64,000 bases of DNA from UBA1672 sp033851915 (GCA_033851915.1 JAWSVM010000002.1:32927-96926), one strand, 5' to 3'; shown: positions 26,666 through 36,078, counted from the first letter of the stretch. The notes: generated by a model not told the origin, from the letters alone. Made by a program: numbers and translations.

Positions 26666-27514
26666 TTACAAATCACTTAACAATTCGTCCAACAACAGCC
26701 TTGCCTCTTGGCGGTCATAATGATTGGGCGCGCGCTCAATATATTCGTTTAAACATTCAATAGCCTCAGATGTGTTCCCCAAACGCGCATAAAGCACACC
26801 GGCATCCAGCAACAACCGATATTCATCAGGTGAAATCATCCGCATTCGTAAAATCATCTCCAATGCGCTGGCATAGTCGCCCATCGCAATGCGGCGATGC
26901 TTTAAGTGATTACAAAGATAAATAACGCTTTCCCGCGCACCCAGCCCGTCAAAATAATCTGTGGACAGTTCCGCACCATCCCCCAGCGCATCTTTTACAA
27001 TGCCCCTTAAATCATGCGCTTCCAGTATTTTGCATTGCTGCGAGGGATCGAAAATAATCCGCACGCCTTCATGCTCCAAGCGACACAAAAACAAATTCGG
27101 GAAGTTCACACCTTCAACCAACCACCCTGCTTTACGCGCCGCGTCCATATATAAGAGGCACAAAGCATTCGGACAGCCCCTTGCGCGATCAACAACCCGC
27201 ATCATATCCGCACTTTCCAGCATTTCGTAATGCGTATCATCAACGCGATAATCATAAATATCGGATAACGCATATTTAAGCGCAGCCAAGCGCACCCCCG
27301 CGTCATCCTCTGCGCCATCGGATATCAGGGCATCATAACGCCCCGAAACTTCATCACTGATTTTCTGAAAATGCCGGATATAGCGATCGACAGGTATCCC
27401 TTCATGATCCGGCGCAACCATCGCCAAAGCCAAAGCCCCCAGATCAATATCCTTATCCGGCTGGCTGGCATATTGCTTTAAAGCATCTATAGTCGGGGCA
27501 TCTGTGTTCATCAT
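26666..27514 (-). CDS. SirB1-like transglutaminase-fold protein with TPR tail
   Basis: 282 residues. The N-terminal two-thirds match the SirB1 N-terminal family (ALALAMVAPDHEGIPVDRY; CLLYMDAARKAGWLVEGVNF; IIFDPSQQCKIL), a transglutaminase-like fold often found beside prmC/prfA in other bacteria. The last 80 residues form TPR-type helices (ALEMILRMRMISPDEYRLLL; LGNTSEAIECLNEYIERAPN). No signal peptide, so cytoplasmic. No catalytic Cys-His-Asp set is obvious, so enzymatic activity is doubtful. Biological role unknown. Confidence 0.82.
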   Translation of the reverse strand: MMNTDAPTIDALKQYASQPDKDIDLGALALAMVAPDHEGIPVDRYIRHFQKISDEVSGRYDALISDGAEDDAGVRLAALKYALSDIYDYRVDDTHYEMLESADMMRVVDRARGCPNALCLLYMDAARKAGWLVEGVNFPNLFLCRLEHEGVRIIFDPSQQCKILEAHDLRGIVKDALGDGAELSTDYFDGLGARESVIYLCNHLKHRRIAMGDYASALEMILRMRMISPDEYRLLLDAGVLYARLGNTSEAIECLNEYIERAPNHYDRQEARLLLDELLSDL

Positions 27515-27553
27515 GTCCTTATATATATGTCAGAATGTCAGATGATAGAAATA

Positions 27554-28255
27554 TCAATCATACACACTGTTTTGATTCCATTGTATCGGCTCACCCGTTG
27601 CAGCGGCGTTCGGTGCGGCAGGCGCCATTTGTGTTGAGGCATCCATTTGGCCATTGGACACAGGCGCAAGCTCCGGCGTACCAACCAGCTTCACATAGCT
27701 GACAACTTGCTTCACATTTTCAATGGTGCGCGCCGTTTCAATCACTTGATTAAGCTCCGCTTGATTTTGCGCAAAGCCCATCAGATACACACTGCCCTGC
27801 ACGGTATCGATAGAATAATTAATCGACTCAACTTCACTCGCCATAATCAGAGCAGCACGCAAACGCGTAGAAATCCATGTATCCTTCGCATAACCGACAA
27901 TTCCTGTGCTTTGAGCAACTTTAACTTCATTAATCACATGAACAACGCCTCTTGGCTGCCATGCCATACGCACAGCCTCAACACGGTGTGCGGGGTCTTG
28001 TACGACACCCGTTATCAAAACACGCCCTTGATTAATCGTCAGATCCAATTTTGTAAACATACTTATATTATAGCGGAACCACAGATCATTAATTTCTGTT
28101 TGAATGCGCAAATCAGTGGCTGCGCGTGAAATGCCGCCTTCCTGAACAACGGCTGTCCCGACGCCAACGCCAACACCGGCAGCAATCCCAACAGCAGTAC
28201 AAGAAGAAAGAAGAAGGCCGGATGCGGCAAGAGAAAGTATAACATAGTGTTTCAT
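27554..28255 (-). CDS. BON-domain outer-membrane lipoprotein (DolP/YraP-like)
   Basis: About 233 residues from MKHYVILSLAASGLLLSSC, a signal peptide with lipobox LSSC, followed by a glycine/valine-rich stretch. Two BON domains follow (KLDLTINQGRVLITGVVQD and SINYSIDTVQGSVYLMGFAQ), the architecture of DolP/YraP, which binds anionic lipid and supports outer-membrane integrity. A low-complexity Ala/Pro tail ends the protein. The neighbour yraN also accompanies yraP in other genomes, supporting this identity. Confidence 0.85.
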   Translation of the reverse strand: MKHYVILSLAASGLLLSSCTAVGIAAGVGVGVGTAVVQEGGISRAATDLRIQTEINDLWFRYNISMFTKLDLTINQGRVLITGVVQDPAHRVEAVRMAWQPRGVVHVINEVKVAQSTGIVGYAKDTWISTRLRAALIMASEVESINYSIDTVQGSVYLMGFAQNQAELNQVIETARTIENVKQVVSYVKLVGTPELAPVSNGQMDASTQMAPAAPNAAATGEPIQWNQNSVYD

Positions 28256-28312
28256 AACAAAATCCCGAACTTTGAATATCAATATTCGAATCACCTGAGT
28301 CGAATACCTACA

Positions 28313-28702
28313 TTATGAACGTGCTTCCCATGCATTGTCCAGATGCGTAATGTCCAATGTGCCATCCGGCGCATAACACATGGCAATCACATCAAAACGC
28401 ATATCGCAATTCATATAATCAGGATGTTCGGATAAAAAGAACAGCGCCGAATTCTCTATTCGTTTCTTCGCGCGGGGGGTTATAGACTCCAAGGCTTCTG
28501 CGATATTACGGCGCATTTTCACCTCAACAAAGCACAACAAATTATCTTTTTGCACAATCAGATCAATTTCACCGAATTTTGTCTTATAACGCTGGCGCAA
28601 TATTGCATAGCCCAACGCCTCCAAATACCGCGTCGCCTCTTCCTCTGCGCGAACGCCGCGGGCATAATTCGTCTCGTCATTATTTTGGGCTGCACCCATC
28701 AC
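28313..28702 (-). CDS. yraN: YraN/UPF0102 nuclease-fold protein
   Basis: 129 residues matching the UPF0102 family: GVRAEEEATRYLEALGYAIL, then the restriction-endonuclease-like core FGEIDLIVQKDNLLCFVEVK with Asp and ExK residues, and RFDVIAM. It has a nuclease-like fold but no agreed function. The start overlaps the rsmI stop by 4 bp, a common pairing in proteobacteria, so both are translated from one mRNA. Confidence 0.93.
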   Translation of the reverse strand: MMGAAQNNDETNYARGVRAEEEATRYLEALGYAILRQRYKTKFGEIDLIVQKDNLLCFVEVKMRRNIAEALESITPRAKKRIENSALFFLSEHPDYMNCDMRFDVIAMCYAPDGTLDITHLDNAWEARS

Positions 28703-29592
28703 GTTTCTTTGCTGATTTTGAGGGCTATATTATATAAGTCGTTCTTTTTTCTGCCCGTCTTTTCGGCGACAACCGCCGCAGCCTCTTTCGTACGCATTGT
28801 TTGCAGCGCGATGCGTATCATATCGTGAACAGCCTCATCACTGATTTCCACCTCTTCAGGCGGCGCAATAACCAGCACAATTTCACCACGCGGCAAGCCC
28901 TCTTCTTCATAATGCGCCCGTAAAACAGCAGGCATATCTTTACGCACTTCCTCATACATCTTGGTAATCTCGCGCACAACCGCAACCTCACGCGCCCCAA
29001 ACACGGTTTCTATATCCTGCAAAGCCCCCAATAAACGCGGCGCGGTTTCAAAGGCAATCAACGTCCCCGGCACATCGCGCCATTGCGTCAATAATTTCTG
29101 ACGCGCATTGGTTTTGTTAGGCAAAAACCCGATAAAGCAAAACCTGTCACTCGGTAATCCCGATATTTGAAGGGCCGCCAACGGCGCACTCGCCCCCGGA
29201 ATTGTGGTGATGTAAACGCCCTCAGCTTCACAATCACGCACCAACTTATACCCAGGATCAGAAATTAACGGCATCCCCGCATCACTGACCAAAGCCACAA
29301 CCTGCCCCGCACTCACCTGCTCAACAATAGATTGACGGCGGGTCTCGTCACTATGGTCATTATAAGAATATAGCTTTCCCTTAATTTGATAAGCATGCAG
29401 CAACTTTCGCGTCACCCGCGTATCCTCACACATAATAACGTCGGCATTGCGCAAAACCTCCAAAGCCCTCAAGGAAATATCGCGCAGATTTCCAATCGGC
29501 GTGGCGACAATATACAAGCCGCTCTTTAAATGCACACTTGCCTCTGGATTTTCAGTTGCTTTTTCTATATCGTCCATACTCATAATCGACAT
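28699..29592 (-). CDS. rsmI: 16S rRNA 2'-O-ribose C1402 methyltransferase RsmI
   Basis: About 297 residues. Diagnostic motifs are YIVATPIGNLRDISLRALEVL, DVIMCEDTRVTRKLL, VALVSDAGMPLISDPGYKLV and RGEIVLVIAPP, all of the tetrapyrrole-methylase-like RsmI family. The 5' end has several in-frame ATGs; I favour the one 5 nt after TAAGG. It methylates C1402 in the ribosomal decoding centre. It starts divergently from the LpoA-like lipoprotein gene with about 34 bp between the start codons, the arrangement seen in many proteobacteria. Confidence 0.95.
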   Translation of the reverse strand: MSIMSMDDIEKATENPEASVHLKSGLYIVATPIGNLRDISLRALEVLRNADVIMCEDTRVTRKLLHAYQIKGKLYSYNDHSDETRRQSIVEQVSAGQVVALVSDAGMPLISDPGYKLVRDCEAEGVYITTIPGASAPLAALQISGLPSDRFCFIGFLPNKTNARQKLLTQWRDVPGTLIAFETAPRLLGALQDIETVFGAREVAVVREITKMYEEVRKDMPAVLRAHYEEEGLPRGEIVLVIAPPEEVEISDEAVHDMIRIALQTMRTKEAAAVVAEKTGRKKNDLYNIALKISKET

Positions 29593-29626
29593 CATTACCT
29601 TAATTTTTGAAGAGAGTAGCAGACTC

Positions 29627-30934
29627 ATGCGCGAATTACACACCGGATTACGTTTTTATTCCATATTGCCACTATTTTGCGTTTTACTAACCTCTTTGGT
29701 CTTAGGCAGCTGTGTTTCCTCCGGCGGATATAACACCCAACCATGGAAATCATCCAACCAATCAGGCAGACAAAACGCCGCGCAAACACCAAACGATTTA
29801 TCCGTTGCGGCCGTAGAGCAACAAGCCCTCGGCGCACCGAATCAGGCACAAGGCAATGGCCTCCCCCCTGTTAAAGTCGCTATTTTATTACCACTCAGCG
29901 GGCAGCATTCCAAACTGGGGCAAGCCATGTTAAACGCCGCGCAAATCGCATTATTCGATGTTGGCTACGATAATTTCGAACTTCTCCCCAAAGATACCAA
30001 AGGCACGGCGGAAGGCGCACGCAATGCCGCGCGTTCTGCTCTGCAAGATGGTGCAAAGCTTGTTCTTGGCCCTGTGTTTTCCACCTCTGTAAAAGCCGCA
30101 CGCCAAGTGACACAAAGCGCAAACGTCAATATGATCGCCTTCTCAACGGACTGGACATTGGCAAACAGCCACACATTTCTGATTGGCTTCTTGCCCTTTG
30201 ACCAAGTGGAGCGCGTTATACGCTATGCCAGCAACGCCGGATATAACAACATCGGCGTTCTCAGCCCACGCGACAGTTACGGCAATGGCGTGGTTTCTGC
30301 CTATCAATCAATTGCCCGCCGCGCAGGCATTGAAACATCCCGCATTGAACGCTTTTCACCGCAAGGACATGATTTAGGGAAAGTCATCAAATCTTTCTCT
30401 GATTATGAAGCTCGCCGCGCCAGTAAAAACGCCCACGGCGCGCCGTTTAATGCCATTTTAATGCCTGTAGGCAGCACCATCGCGCGCCAAGTCGGCAGCT
30501 TCCTCAATCACTATGATTTACCGGCGTCTCAAGTCAAACGTCTGGGAACAGGCTTGATGGACGACCCCGCACTTGCACGTGATAAATCGATGGATGGCGC
30601 ATGGTTCGCCGCCCCCGCGCCCGCCGCACGCATAAAGTTCGAGCGTCGCTATCACAGCATCTATTATTCCAAGCCCCCGCGCATCGCATCATTGGCCTAT
30701 GACGCCACAGCCCTTGCCGCCAGCTTAGCACGCAGCGGCCTGCAATATGATAACCGCCCTGCCTATAATCGCCGCGCCATCACCAATCCAAACGGTTTTG
30801 CAGGTGTAGACGGCATTTTCCGCTTCCGCTCTGACGGTATCGTGGAACGCGGTCTGGCTATCCTTGAATACAGAAAAGGCTCAATTGTTGTAATTGACCA
30901 AGCCCCGAAAACATTCCAAAGACAAGCTTATTAA
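29627..30934 (+). CDS. LpoA/LppC-type lipoprotein (penicillin-binding-protein activator)
   Basis: About 435 residues from MRELHTGLRFYSILPLFCVL, which gives a signal peptide with lipobox VLGSC; an earlier in-frame start would add 60 residues antisense to rsmI and is rejected. A periplasmic-binding-protein fold (Peripla_BP_6/LppC) follows: VKVAILLPLSGQHSKLGQAM, KLVLGPVFSTSVKAARQVT, NIGVLSPRDSYGNG. In gammaproteobacteria LpoA activates PBP1A from the outer membrane; this homologue lacks the long N-terminal TPR domain, so the same role is inferred. Confidence 0.85.
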   Translation: MRELHTGLRFYSILPLFCVLLTSLVLGSCVSSGGYNTQPWKSSNQSGRQNAAQTPNDLSVAAVEQQALGAPNQAQGNGLPPVKVAILLPLSGQHSKLGQAMLNAAQIALFDVGYDNFELLPKDTKGTAEGARNAARSALQDGAKLVLGPVFSTSVKAARQVTQSANVNMIAFSTDWTLANSHTFLIGFLPFDQVERVIRYASNAGYNNIGVLSPRDSYGNGVVSAYQSIARRAGIETSRIERFSPQGHDLGKVIKSFSDYEARRASKNAHGAPFNAILMPVGSTIARQVGSFLNHYDLPASQVKRLGTGLMDDPALARDKSMDGAWFAAPAPAARIKFERRYHSIYYSKPPRIASLAYDATALAASLARSGLQYDNRPAYNRRAITNPNGFAGVDGIFRFRSDGIVERGLAILEYRKGSIVVIDQAPKTFQRQAY

Positions 30935-30950
30935 AAGCATTTAGTACATC

Positions 30951-31340
30951 ATGACCCTAACCGCCAAACACTATAGAAAAGTCGTAACCTCCCTTGCTCT
31001 TTTTGCAATGGGGCTGGCTTTTCTGGCGCAGATAACACCGCTTTGGGTCAAAAAAATTGATGGCCAGCCTATTGTCATTTGTAGTGCCTTTGGCGAAAGA
31101 ACCATCTTCCTTGATGAAAACGGGCAAAAGATCCCCGCGCCCGTAACAATCCAAAATCATTGTGTCATGTGTTTAACCGCCGCCGCGGATTACACCACAC
31201 CAACCACAATACATATCCTCGGCAAACATGATGCCACCGCGTTTAGGCTGCACATTCCCGCAGACCAACAAACCCTACGCACCCGCACCGTCATCACGGC
31301 GCATGCCCCACGCGCACCGCCAAGCGCGCACAGCGCTTAA
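30951..31340 (+). CDS. DUF2946-like small membrane/secreted protein
   Basis: 129 residues. One N-terminal hydrophobic segment (VVTSLALFAMGLAFLAQITPLW) acts as anchor or uncleaved signal. The rest has VICSAFGERTIFLDENGQKI and a CxxC pair in HCVMCLTAA, the pattern of DUF2946, a family often found beside copper-related and TonB-receptor genes. The C-terminus is low complexity (APRAPPSAHSA). It follows the LpoA-like gene by 16 bp and precedes a His/Met-rich barrel, which fits a metal theme. Confidence 0.7.
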   Translation: MTLTAKHYRKVVTSLALFAMGLAFLAQITPLWVKKIDGQPIVICSAFGERTIFLDENGQKIPAPVTIQNHCVMCLTAAADYTTPTTIHILGKHDATAFRLHIPADQQTLRTRTVITAHAPRAPPSAHSA

Positions 31341-31441
31341 ATAAATATTTCATAAAATCAAATGCCATACCGCCTGAACAATCACGCTTATAAGAAGCGG
31401 ATAACAGGTTAGCCTATGGCACATATTCAAGGAGTTCAATG

Positions 31442-32548
31442 ATGAACACTCTCTATAAAGTCGGCCTGATGGCCGCAACAATCCTATCTGTCTGCCCTCT
31501 AAATGCCTCTGCACAGGACATGCACTTGCATCACGGCAATCATGAAACCCACAACGGCCACCGACACAACGTCCCCGCCGCACCATTAAGCATTATGGGC
31601 GACCACACCCATAAGAAAGGCGAATGGATGGTCTCTTACCGCTTTAAGCACATGGCAATGGAAGGCAACCGCAAAGGAACGAGTTCCATCTCCCCTGAAG
31701 AGATTGTGAACACCATCGTAAACCCAAACGCACCACCTGCAACATTGCGCGTTGTTCCGACTAAAATGGATATGGACATGCATATGTTCGGGGCAATGTA
31801 CGGGGTCACTGATAAACTGACTTTAATGGCAATGGCCATGTATATGAAAAAGGACATGACCCACATCACTTTTGCAGGCATGGCTGGCGCAACCGAGTTG
31901 GGGCGTTTCACAACAAGGTCCAGCGGTTGGGGAGACACCTCTCTAACAGGCATCTACAACCTTTACGAAACGGCCAACCATAACGTTAATATCAGCCTTG
32001 GCATCTCCGCGCCAACTGGTTCTATCAAGGAAGAAGATGATATCCTCTCTCCCGCCAATACAACGCCAACATTGCGCCTACCTTACGCGATGCAGCTTGG
32101 TTCTGGTACATGGGATGCGCTTACGGGTGTAACGTACTCAGGACACAGTGATAAATGGTCATGGGGGGCGCAGTATAATGGTGTGATTCGGCTGGAAAAC
32201 GAGAACGCACAGGGCTACAGACGGGGCAATAAGCATACCCTTACGGGCTGGGGCGGATATAAAGTCTCAAACCAGATTACGGTAAATGCACTGGTCAGCG
32301 GCGAGACAATTGGCAAGATTAAAGGCGCGGATTCAAACATCACCGCCCCCGTACAAACCGCCAATCCCGACAATTACGGCGGCAAGACGATAGAACTTGG
32401 CGCGGGCTTCATTTATGCCTTTGATACCCCGTCTCTAAAAGGGCTGGAATTCGGCGTAGAAGCACGCTTACCCGTATATCAGAACTTAAATGGTGTGCAG
32501 ATGGAGCGTGACTGGAACATCACCACGGGGCTAACCTATCGTTTCTAA
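31442..32548 (+). CDS. His/Met-rich outer-membrane beta-barrel, probably metal-linked
   Basis: About 368 residues. A signal peptide (VGLMAATILSVCPLNASA) is followed by a His-rich stretch (DMHLHHGNHETHNGHRHN) and later Met-rich segments (KMDMDMHMFGAMYG; MAMAMYMKKDMTH). The remainder alternates amphipathic strands with aromatic residues and ends in TTGLTYRF, an outer-membrane barrel signature with C-terminal Phe. It resembles the phenol/alpha-amylase-type porin family annotated as transporter. His and Met clusters suggest copper or silver contact; the substrate is not shown. ATG chosen 7 nt after AAGGAG. Confidence 0.75.
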   Translation: MNTLYKVGLMAATILSVCPLNASAQDMHLHHGNHETHNGHRHNVPAAPLSIMGDHTHKKGEWMVSYRFKHMAMEGNRKGTSSISPEEIVNTIVNPNAPPATLRVVPTKMDMDMHMFGAMYGVTDKLTLMAMAMYMKKDMTHITFAGMAGATELGRFTTRSSGWGDTSLTGIYNLYETANHNVNISLGISAPTGSIKEEDDILSPANTTPTLRLPYAMQLGSGTWDALTGVTYSGHSDKWSWGAQYNGVIRLENENAQGYRRGNKHTLTGWGGYKVSNQITVNALVSGETIGKIKGADSNITAPVQTANPDNYGGKTIELGAGFIYAFDTPSLKGLEFGVEARLPVYQNLNGVQMERDWNITTGLTYRF

Positions 32549-32853
32549 AACAGTATAAAAACACCACAGACCGATTCGCTGTTGCGATAGCGAATCGGTT
32601 AAAAAAACGCAAAGCTGCCTAAACGAGGTGGTTCGGTTCCATGAATAATAGATAATAATAAGAACCAATTTAATGTCACAACATACTAAAAATAAACAGT
32701 TTTACAAATATGATACGCAATATACAAAAAAACACTTCTTCTCTCTTGCCAAAGTGAAAAAAATAAGGCATATCTGTCTTATCTAAATACGACACGATAA
32801 GTTTTCATATTGTTCTTGAACCGCAGCACGTGCGGACATAAAAGGAGAAAGTC
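32549..32853. promoter_or_regulatory. 305 nt gene-free region before the TetR gene
   Basis: Holds three palindromes. ACCGATTCGCT/AGCGAATCGGT at 32570-32599 is a perfect 11-bp stem without a T-tract. CTTATC/GATAAG arms 12 nt apart lie at 32778-32801. CCGCA-GCACG-TGCGG at 32821-32835 sits just before the AAAGGAG ribosome site. The latter two are well placed for autoregulation by the TetR protein. No coding frame is supported. Confidence 0.55.
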
Positions 32854-33450
32854 ATGCAAAGTACAGCCGTCAAAAAAGGCCGTCCCCGCAGTGAAAAATC
32901 GCGCAAAGCGATCCTAAACGCAACAAACAAGCTATTGCTTCAGACATCTGTGCAAGAGCTAAGCATTGAATCAATCGCAAAAAAGGCAAAAGTCGGTAAA
33001 ACAACGATCTATCGCTGGTGGCCGAATAAAACCGCCGTTGTCATGGATGCACTGGCCAGCCAACCAGGTATGCAAACCCCTCTGCCAACAGCCAGCAGCC
33101 ATAAAGAAGCCATAACAATGCAACTGGATAAGCTGATCCGCTTAGTTGACAGTAATAACGGTCAAACCATTGCTCAACTGTTCAGTGAAGCGCAAGCCAG
33201 CGAAATTTCTTTGGCTATTTTCAAAGATAATTTATTAGAACCTCTTATGGATGCCATCCGTTACAGCATCGAAGAAGGCCAGAAAAACGGTGAATTCCGT
33301 GCTGATATAGACATCTCCCTTTCGGCAGATATCCTCTGTGGCCCGATTTTCTTCCGCCTCATGGCGCACCCGAAAGATCTGGACGAATCCTTCCGCAAAG
33401 AATACCCGGATGAGGCCATAAAAATCCTCGCACCATCAAATGCGAATTAA
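32854..33450 (+). CDS. TetR/AcrR-family transcriptional regulator
   Basis: 198 residues. The N-terminal helix-turn-helix is complete (LSIESIAKKAKVGKTTIYRWWPNK) after a basic tail (KKGRPRSEKSRKAI). The C-terminal ligand domain is of the TetR_C type seen in proteins starting RRRGRPR; ligand unknown. AAAGGAG precedes the ATG. It is isolated: the upstream gene ends 305 nt away and the downstream gene converges. Palindromes in its leader suggest self-repression. Confidence 0.9.
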   Translation: MQSTAVKKGRPRSEKSRKAILNATNKLLLQTSVQELSIESIAKKAKVGKTTIYRWWPNKTAVVMDALASQPGMQTPLPTASSHKEAITMQLDKLIRLVDSNNGQTIAQLFSEAQASEISLAIFKDNLLEPLMDAIRYSIEEGQKNGEFRADIDISLSADILCGPIFFRLMAHPKDLDESFRKEYPDEAIKILAPSNAN

Positions 33451-33480
33451 AGTTTAAAGCGTATAAAAAGTAGAGCGAAG

Positions 33481-33511
33481 AGAGTGCGGACATGTTCCGT
33501 GCTCTTTTTTT
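33481..33511 (+). terminator. terminator after the TetR gene
   Basis: AGAGTGCGGA-CATG-TTCCGTGCTCT followed by a run of T, 30 nt past the stop codon. Stable stem and good U-tract. Confidence 0.85.
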
Positions 33512-33541
33512 ATGTTCACTCTTTTTTATGCCCACTCTTTC

Positions 33542-34630
33542 TTATGAAGGAAGCACATTAATATCAGTCTGCGCCCATAAAGATTGGCACAGATCATTCT
33601 TGCTGTTCTTCGAATAATTCCCGTTCATAATCCAATCCGCAAGCGAACGCGCCACATCAGGATAACGAATTTGAGTGACCTGATCATCTCTCAAAAACTG
33701 TGTTAACACCGAACGATCCAACCCTTCCATAACATGTGCGGCGCCAAGCTCTTGCAGAGCCATCACATTTGAGCGCTGCTCCGGATGCCCTTCCAACGGG
33801 CTCAACAACAACTTTTTCCCCATATGAAGCGCCTCCGCAGGGGTCATAAAACCACCGCCGGTAATCACGCCCTCACAATCGGCAAAATCACGCCTAAAAT
33901 CATCCCTATTAAACGGGTTAAGGGTGATATGCTCCATAACCGCTTTTTCCTTTACCTGCTTGGAATACACATGAAAGCTATACCCACCATGAGGTTGCAA
34001 AAAATTCTGAATATCATCAAGTTCATCGAACCCGAGATACACCAGTATTTTTCCCTTCACAGGCGCGGCTTCAGCCAAATCCCCGATAAAAGGCGGTAAA
34101 ATACTATCTTGCCCGAAATGATGGAAATGCATACCCAGACGGGTTTTCGCACGCGCCAAGCTCTGCGCATTATTCATCAGAAAACTCGAAACCTTCGGAA
34201 CGTCTTGCTCAAAGGAATATTGGTGCGCAATACCAATAGATGGTTTATGTGATCCGGACAGCAAATTTTGGAAACGCGTGCTCCACGCTGAAATAGGTTC
34301 AAAATCAGAAATAACAACATCATAGGGGCGCAAATCCATTGTCATGACATCCTTGGCAAGGCGCGGTAAAATCATAACATTCTGCGCCACAGTTTTAAAC
34401 ATATCCAACTGCCCCCCATCAACCGCGCGCGCATACCCCTTGCGGTGTAAAACATCGGAAAATATCGATTCATCAACACTACTCAACGCTGTCGAGCCGG
34501 AAAACAGCGTGGTAATGTGCGCCCCTCTCTTCTCCAACTCGGGAATCAATGCACTGGCACGCGCAATATGCCCCTGCCCATCCGAGGCAACGCCATATAA
34601 AATCCGCAATGAATGGTTATTACCAGACAT
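33542..34630 (-). CDS. MJ1255/VC2487-type glycosyltransferase
   Basis: 362 residues with a GT-B fold: N-terminal SLRILYGVASDGQGHIARAS with the Gly-x-Gly-His loop, and C-terminal GVITGGGFMTPAEALHMGKK, the nucleotide-sugar-binding segment of MurG/UGT-like enzymes. This resembles the uncharacterised Glyco_trans_1_3 group. AGGAAG precedes the ATG. Donor and acceptor are unknown. It is transcribed divergently from the MscS gene and convergently with the TetR gene. Confidence 0.82.
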   Translation of the reverse strand: MSGNNHSLRILYGVASDGQGHIARASALIPELEKRGAHITTLFSGSTALSSVDESIFSDVLHRKGYARAVDGGQLDMFKTVAQNVMILPRLAKDVMTMDLRPYDVVISDFEPISAWSTRFQNLLSGSHKPSIGIAHQYSFEQDVPKVSSFLMNNAQSLARAKTRLGMHFHHFGQDSILPPFIGDLAEAAPVKGKILVYLGFDELDDIQNFLQPHGGYSFHVYSKQVKEKAVMEHITLNPFNRDDFRRDFADCEGVITGGGFMTPAEALHMGKKLLLSPLEGHPEQRSNVMALQELGAAHVMEGLDRSVLTQFLRDDQVTQIRYPDVARSLADWIMNGNYSKNSKNDLCQSLWAQTDINVLPS

Positions 34631-34779
34631 ATATTACTTCCTATTCTCCATACAGCGCACACATTATATCAAAAAAGTAATTTACACAAAAATGCTAACC
34701 ACACTTTCCGCGAAAAGAAAACCCTGTGCAGCCGAAACAGCGTTTGGCACATCAACCAAAATCGCGTAATATCACCCCC

Positions 34780-36078
34780 ATGATTGAAGAGCTTGAAAAA
34801 ATTGACCCTATCGCGTGGTGGAATGCCGCAGTTTCATGGTGTGCAAATTATTTATTTCAAGCAAACACGATATATGAAGGCATCATTATTGCCATATCGT
34901 TCATTTTTGGCATAATTTTATACCGCGTTTTAAGAAAACCAATGCAAAACGCAATCAGCAAAGCCGACATCCCCTATCGCGCAAAGAAAATTGCCAATAA
35001 CGTCAGAAAACTTCTGTTCCCTCTCATCACCCTAACGGTGTTGTTCTTTATTACCAGCATCGCCAGCTCAGAGCTTGTCGGCGTTGATGTATCCCTTATA
35101 AATGGCATGATGAAGGTCTTACTGGCATGGATCGTCATCCGTATCATTGTGCAATTCATCGATAATAATGCCGTGCGTAATATCTTTGCAATGTCGATCT
35201 GGTGTGTGGCTGCGCTCAGTATTTTTGGCATGCTTGGCGCCGCAACACAAACGCTGGATGCAATTGGCTTTTCTATCGGTGATGTCAGATTATCTGCACT
35301 TACCGTTATCAAAACTGCGTTCTATCTCTTTGCCCTGCTTTACTTTGCGACATTTATATCTTCATTTGCGGAACGTCGCGTATTAAAATCAAAAGGCCTC
35401 ACCCGCTCATCACAAGTCCTGATTTCAAAGATTATTCGCGTAACATTGGTTGTGTTCGCATTACTCATGGGCATTACAAGTTCCGGCATTGATTTATCCC
35501 TCTTCACAGTCTTTGGGGGTGCAATCGGCCTTGGTATTGGCTTTGGTTTACAAAAAGGAATCTCCAACCTGTTTTCCGGTATATTGCTGCTGGTTGATAA
35601 ATCAATTAAACCCGGCGACGTTATCGAACTTGAAAACGGCACATTCGGCTGGGTCAATCATATGGCCGCCCGTTACACAGAAATCGTAACGCGCGACAAC
35701 AAATCATTCCTTATTCCCAACGAAGAATTCATCACCCAGCGCGTTGTGAATTGGAGCCACGGAAATTCCCTCATCCGTCTGGAAGTAGAATTCGGCGTGC
35801 ATTACAAATCCAACCCGCATGAAGTCATTGAGCTGGCCATTGACGCCGCCGCAAACGCACATGAACGTATCTGTAAAAGCCCATCCCCTGTCTGTCACCT
35901 CATCGAATTCGGAGATAGCTCCCTGAACTTCAAACTACGTTTCTGGATTAAAGATGCGGAAAAAGGTGTCACCAACATGAATGGTGCGGTTATGCTTGGC
36001 CTTTGGGATGCATTCAAAGAAAACGACATCGAAATCCCCTATCCGCATCGCGAAGTTTTCATTCACGAGAGCAGCTAA
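34780..36078 (+). CDS. MscS-family mechanosensitive channel
   Basis: About 432 residues from an ATG without a clear ribosome site; earlier in-frame codons run into the divergent gene's leader. At least four membrane helices precede the pore helix and the MscS beta domain. Diagnostic pieces are FGGAIGLGIGFGLQKGISNL for the pore, RDNKSFLIPNEEFITQRVVNWS, and the alpha/beta C-terminus ending PYPHREVFIHESS. Opens under membrane tension to release solutes. Larger than E. coli MscS (286) because of extra N-terminal helices, as in YbdG/YnaI-type channels. Confidence 0.93.
   Translation: MIEELEKIDPIAWWNAAVSWCANYLFQANTIYEGIIIAISFIFGIILYRVLRKPMQNAISKADIPYRAKKIANNVRKLLFPLITLTVLFFITSIASSELVGVDVSLINGMMKVLLAWIVIRIIVQFIDNNAVRNIFAMSIWCVAALSIFGMLGAATQTLDAIGFSIGDVRLSALTVIKTAFYLFALLYFATFISSFAERRVLKSKGLTRSSQVLISKIIRVTLVVFALLMGITSSGIDLSLFTVFGGAIGLGIGFGLQKGISNLFSGILLLVDKSIKPGDVIELENGTFGWVNHMAARYTEIVTRDNKSFLIPNEEFITQRVVNWSHGNSLIRLEVEFGVHYKSNPHEVIELAIDAAANAHERICKSPSPVCHLIEFGDSSLNFKLRFWIKDAEKGVTNMNGAVMLGLWDAFKENDIEIPYPHREVFIHESS

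Noticed and set aside
29447..29626. Upstream extension of the LpoA-like gene
   Set aside because: The extra 60 residues lie antisense to rsmI and precede a complete signal peptide with lipobox.
32570..32599. Rho-independent terminator after the barrel gene
   Set aside because: The stem is perfect but is followed by A-rich sequence, not T, on the plus strand.
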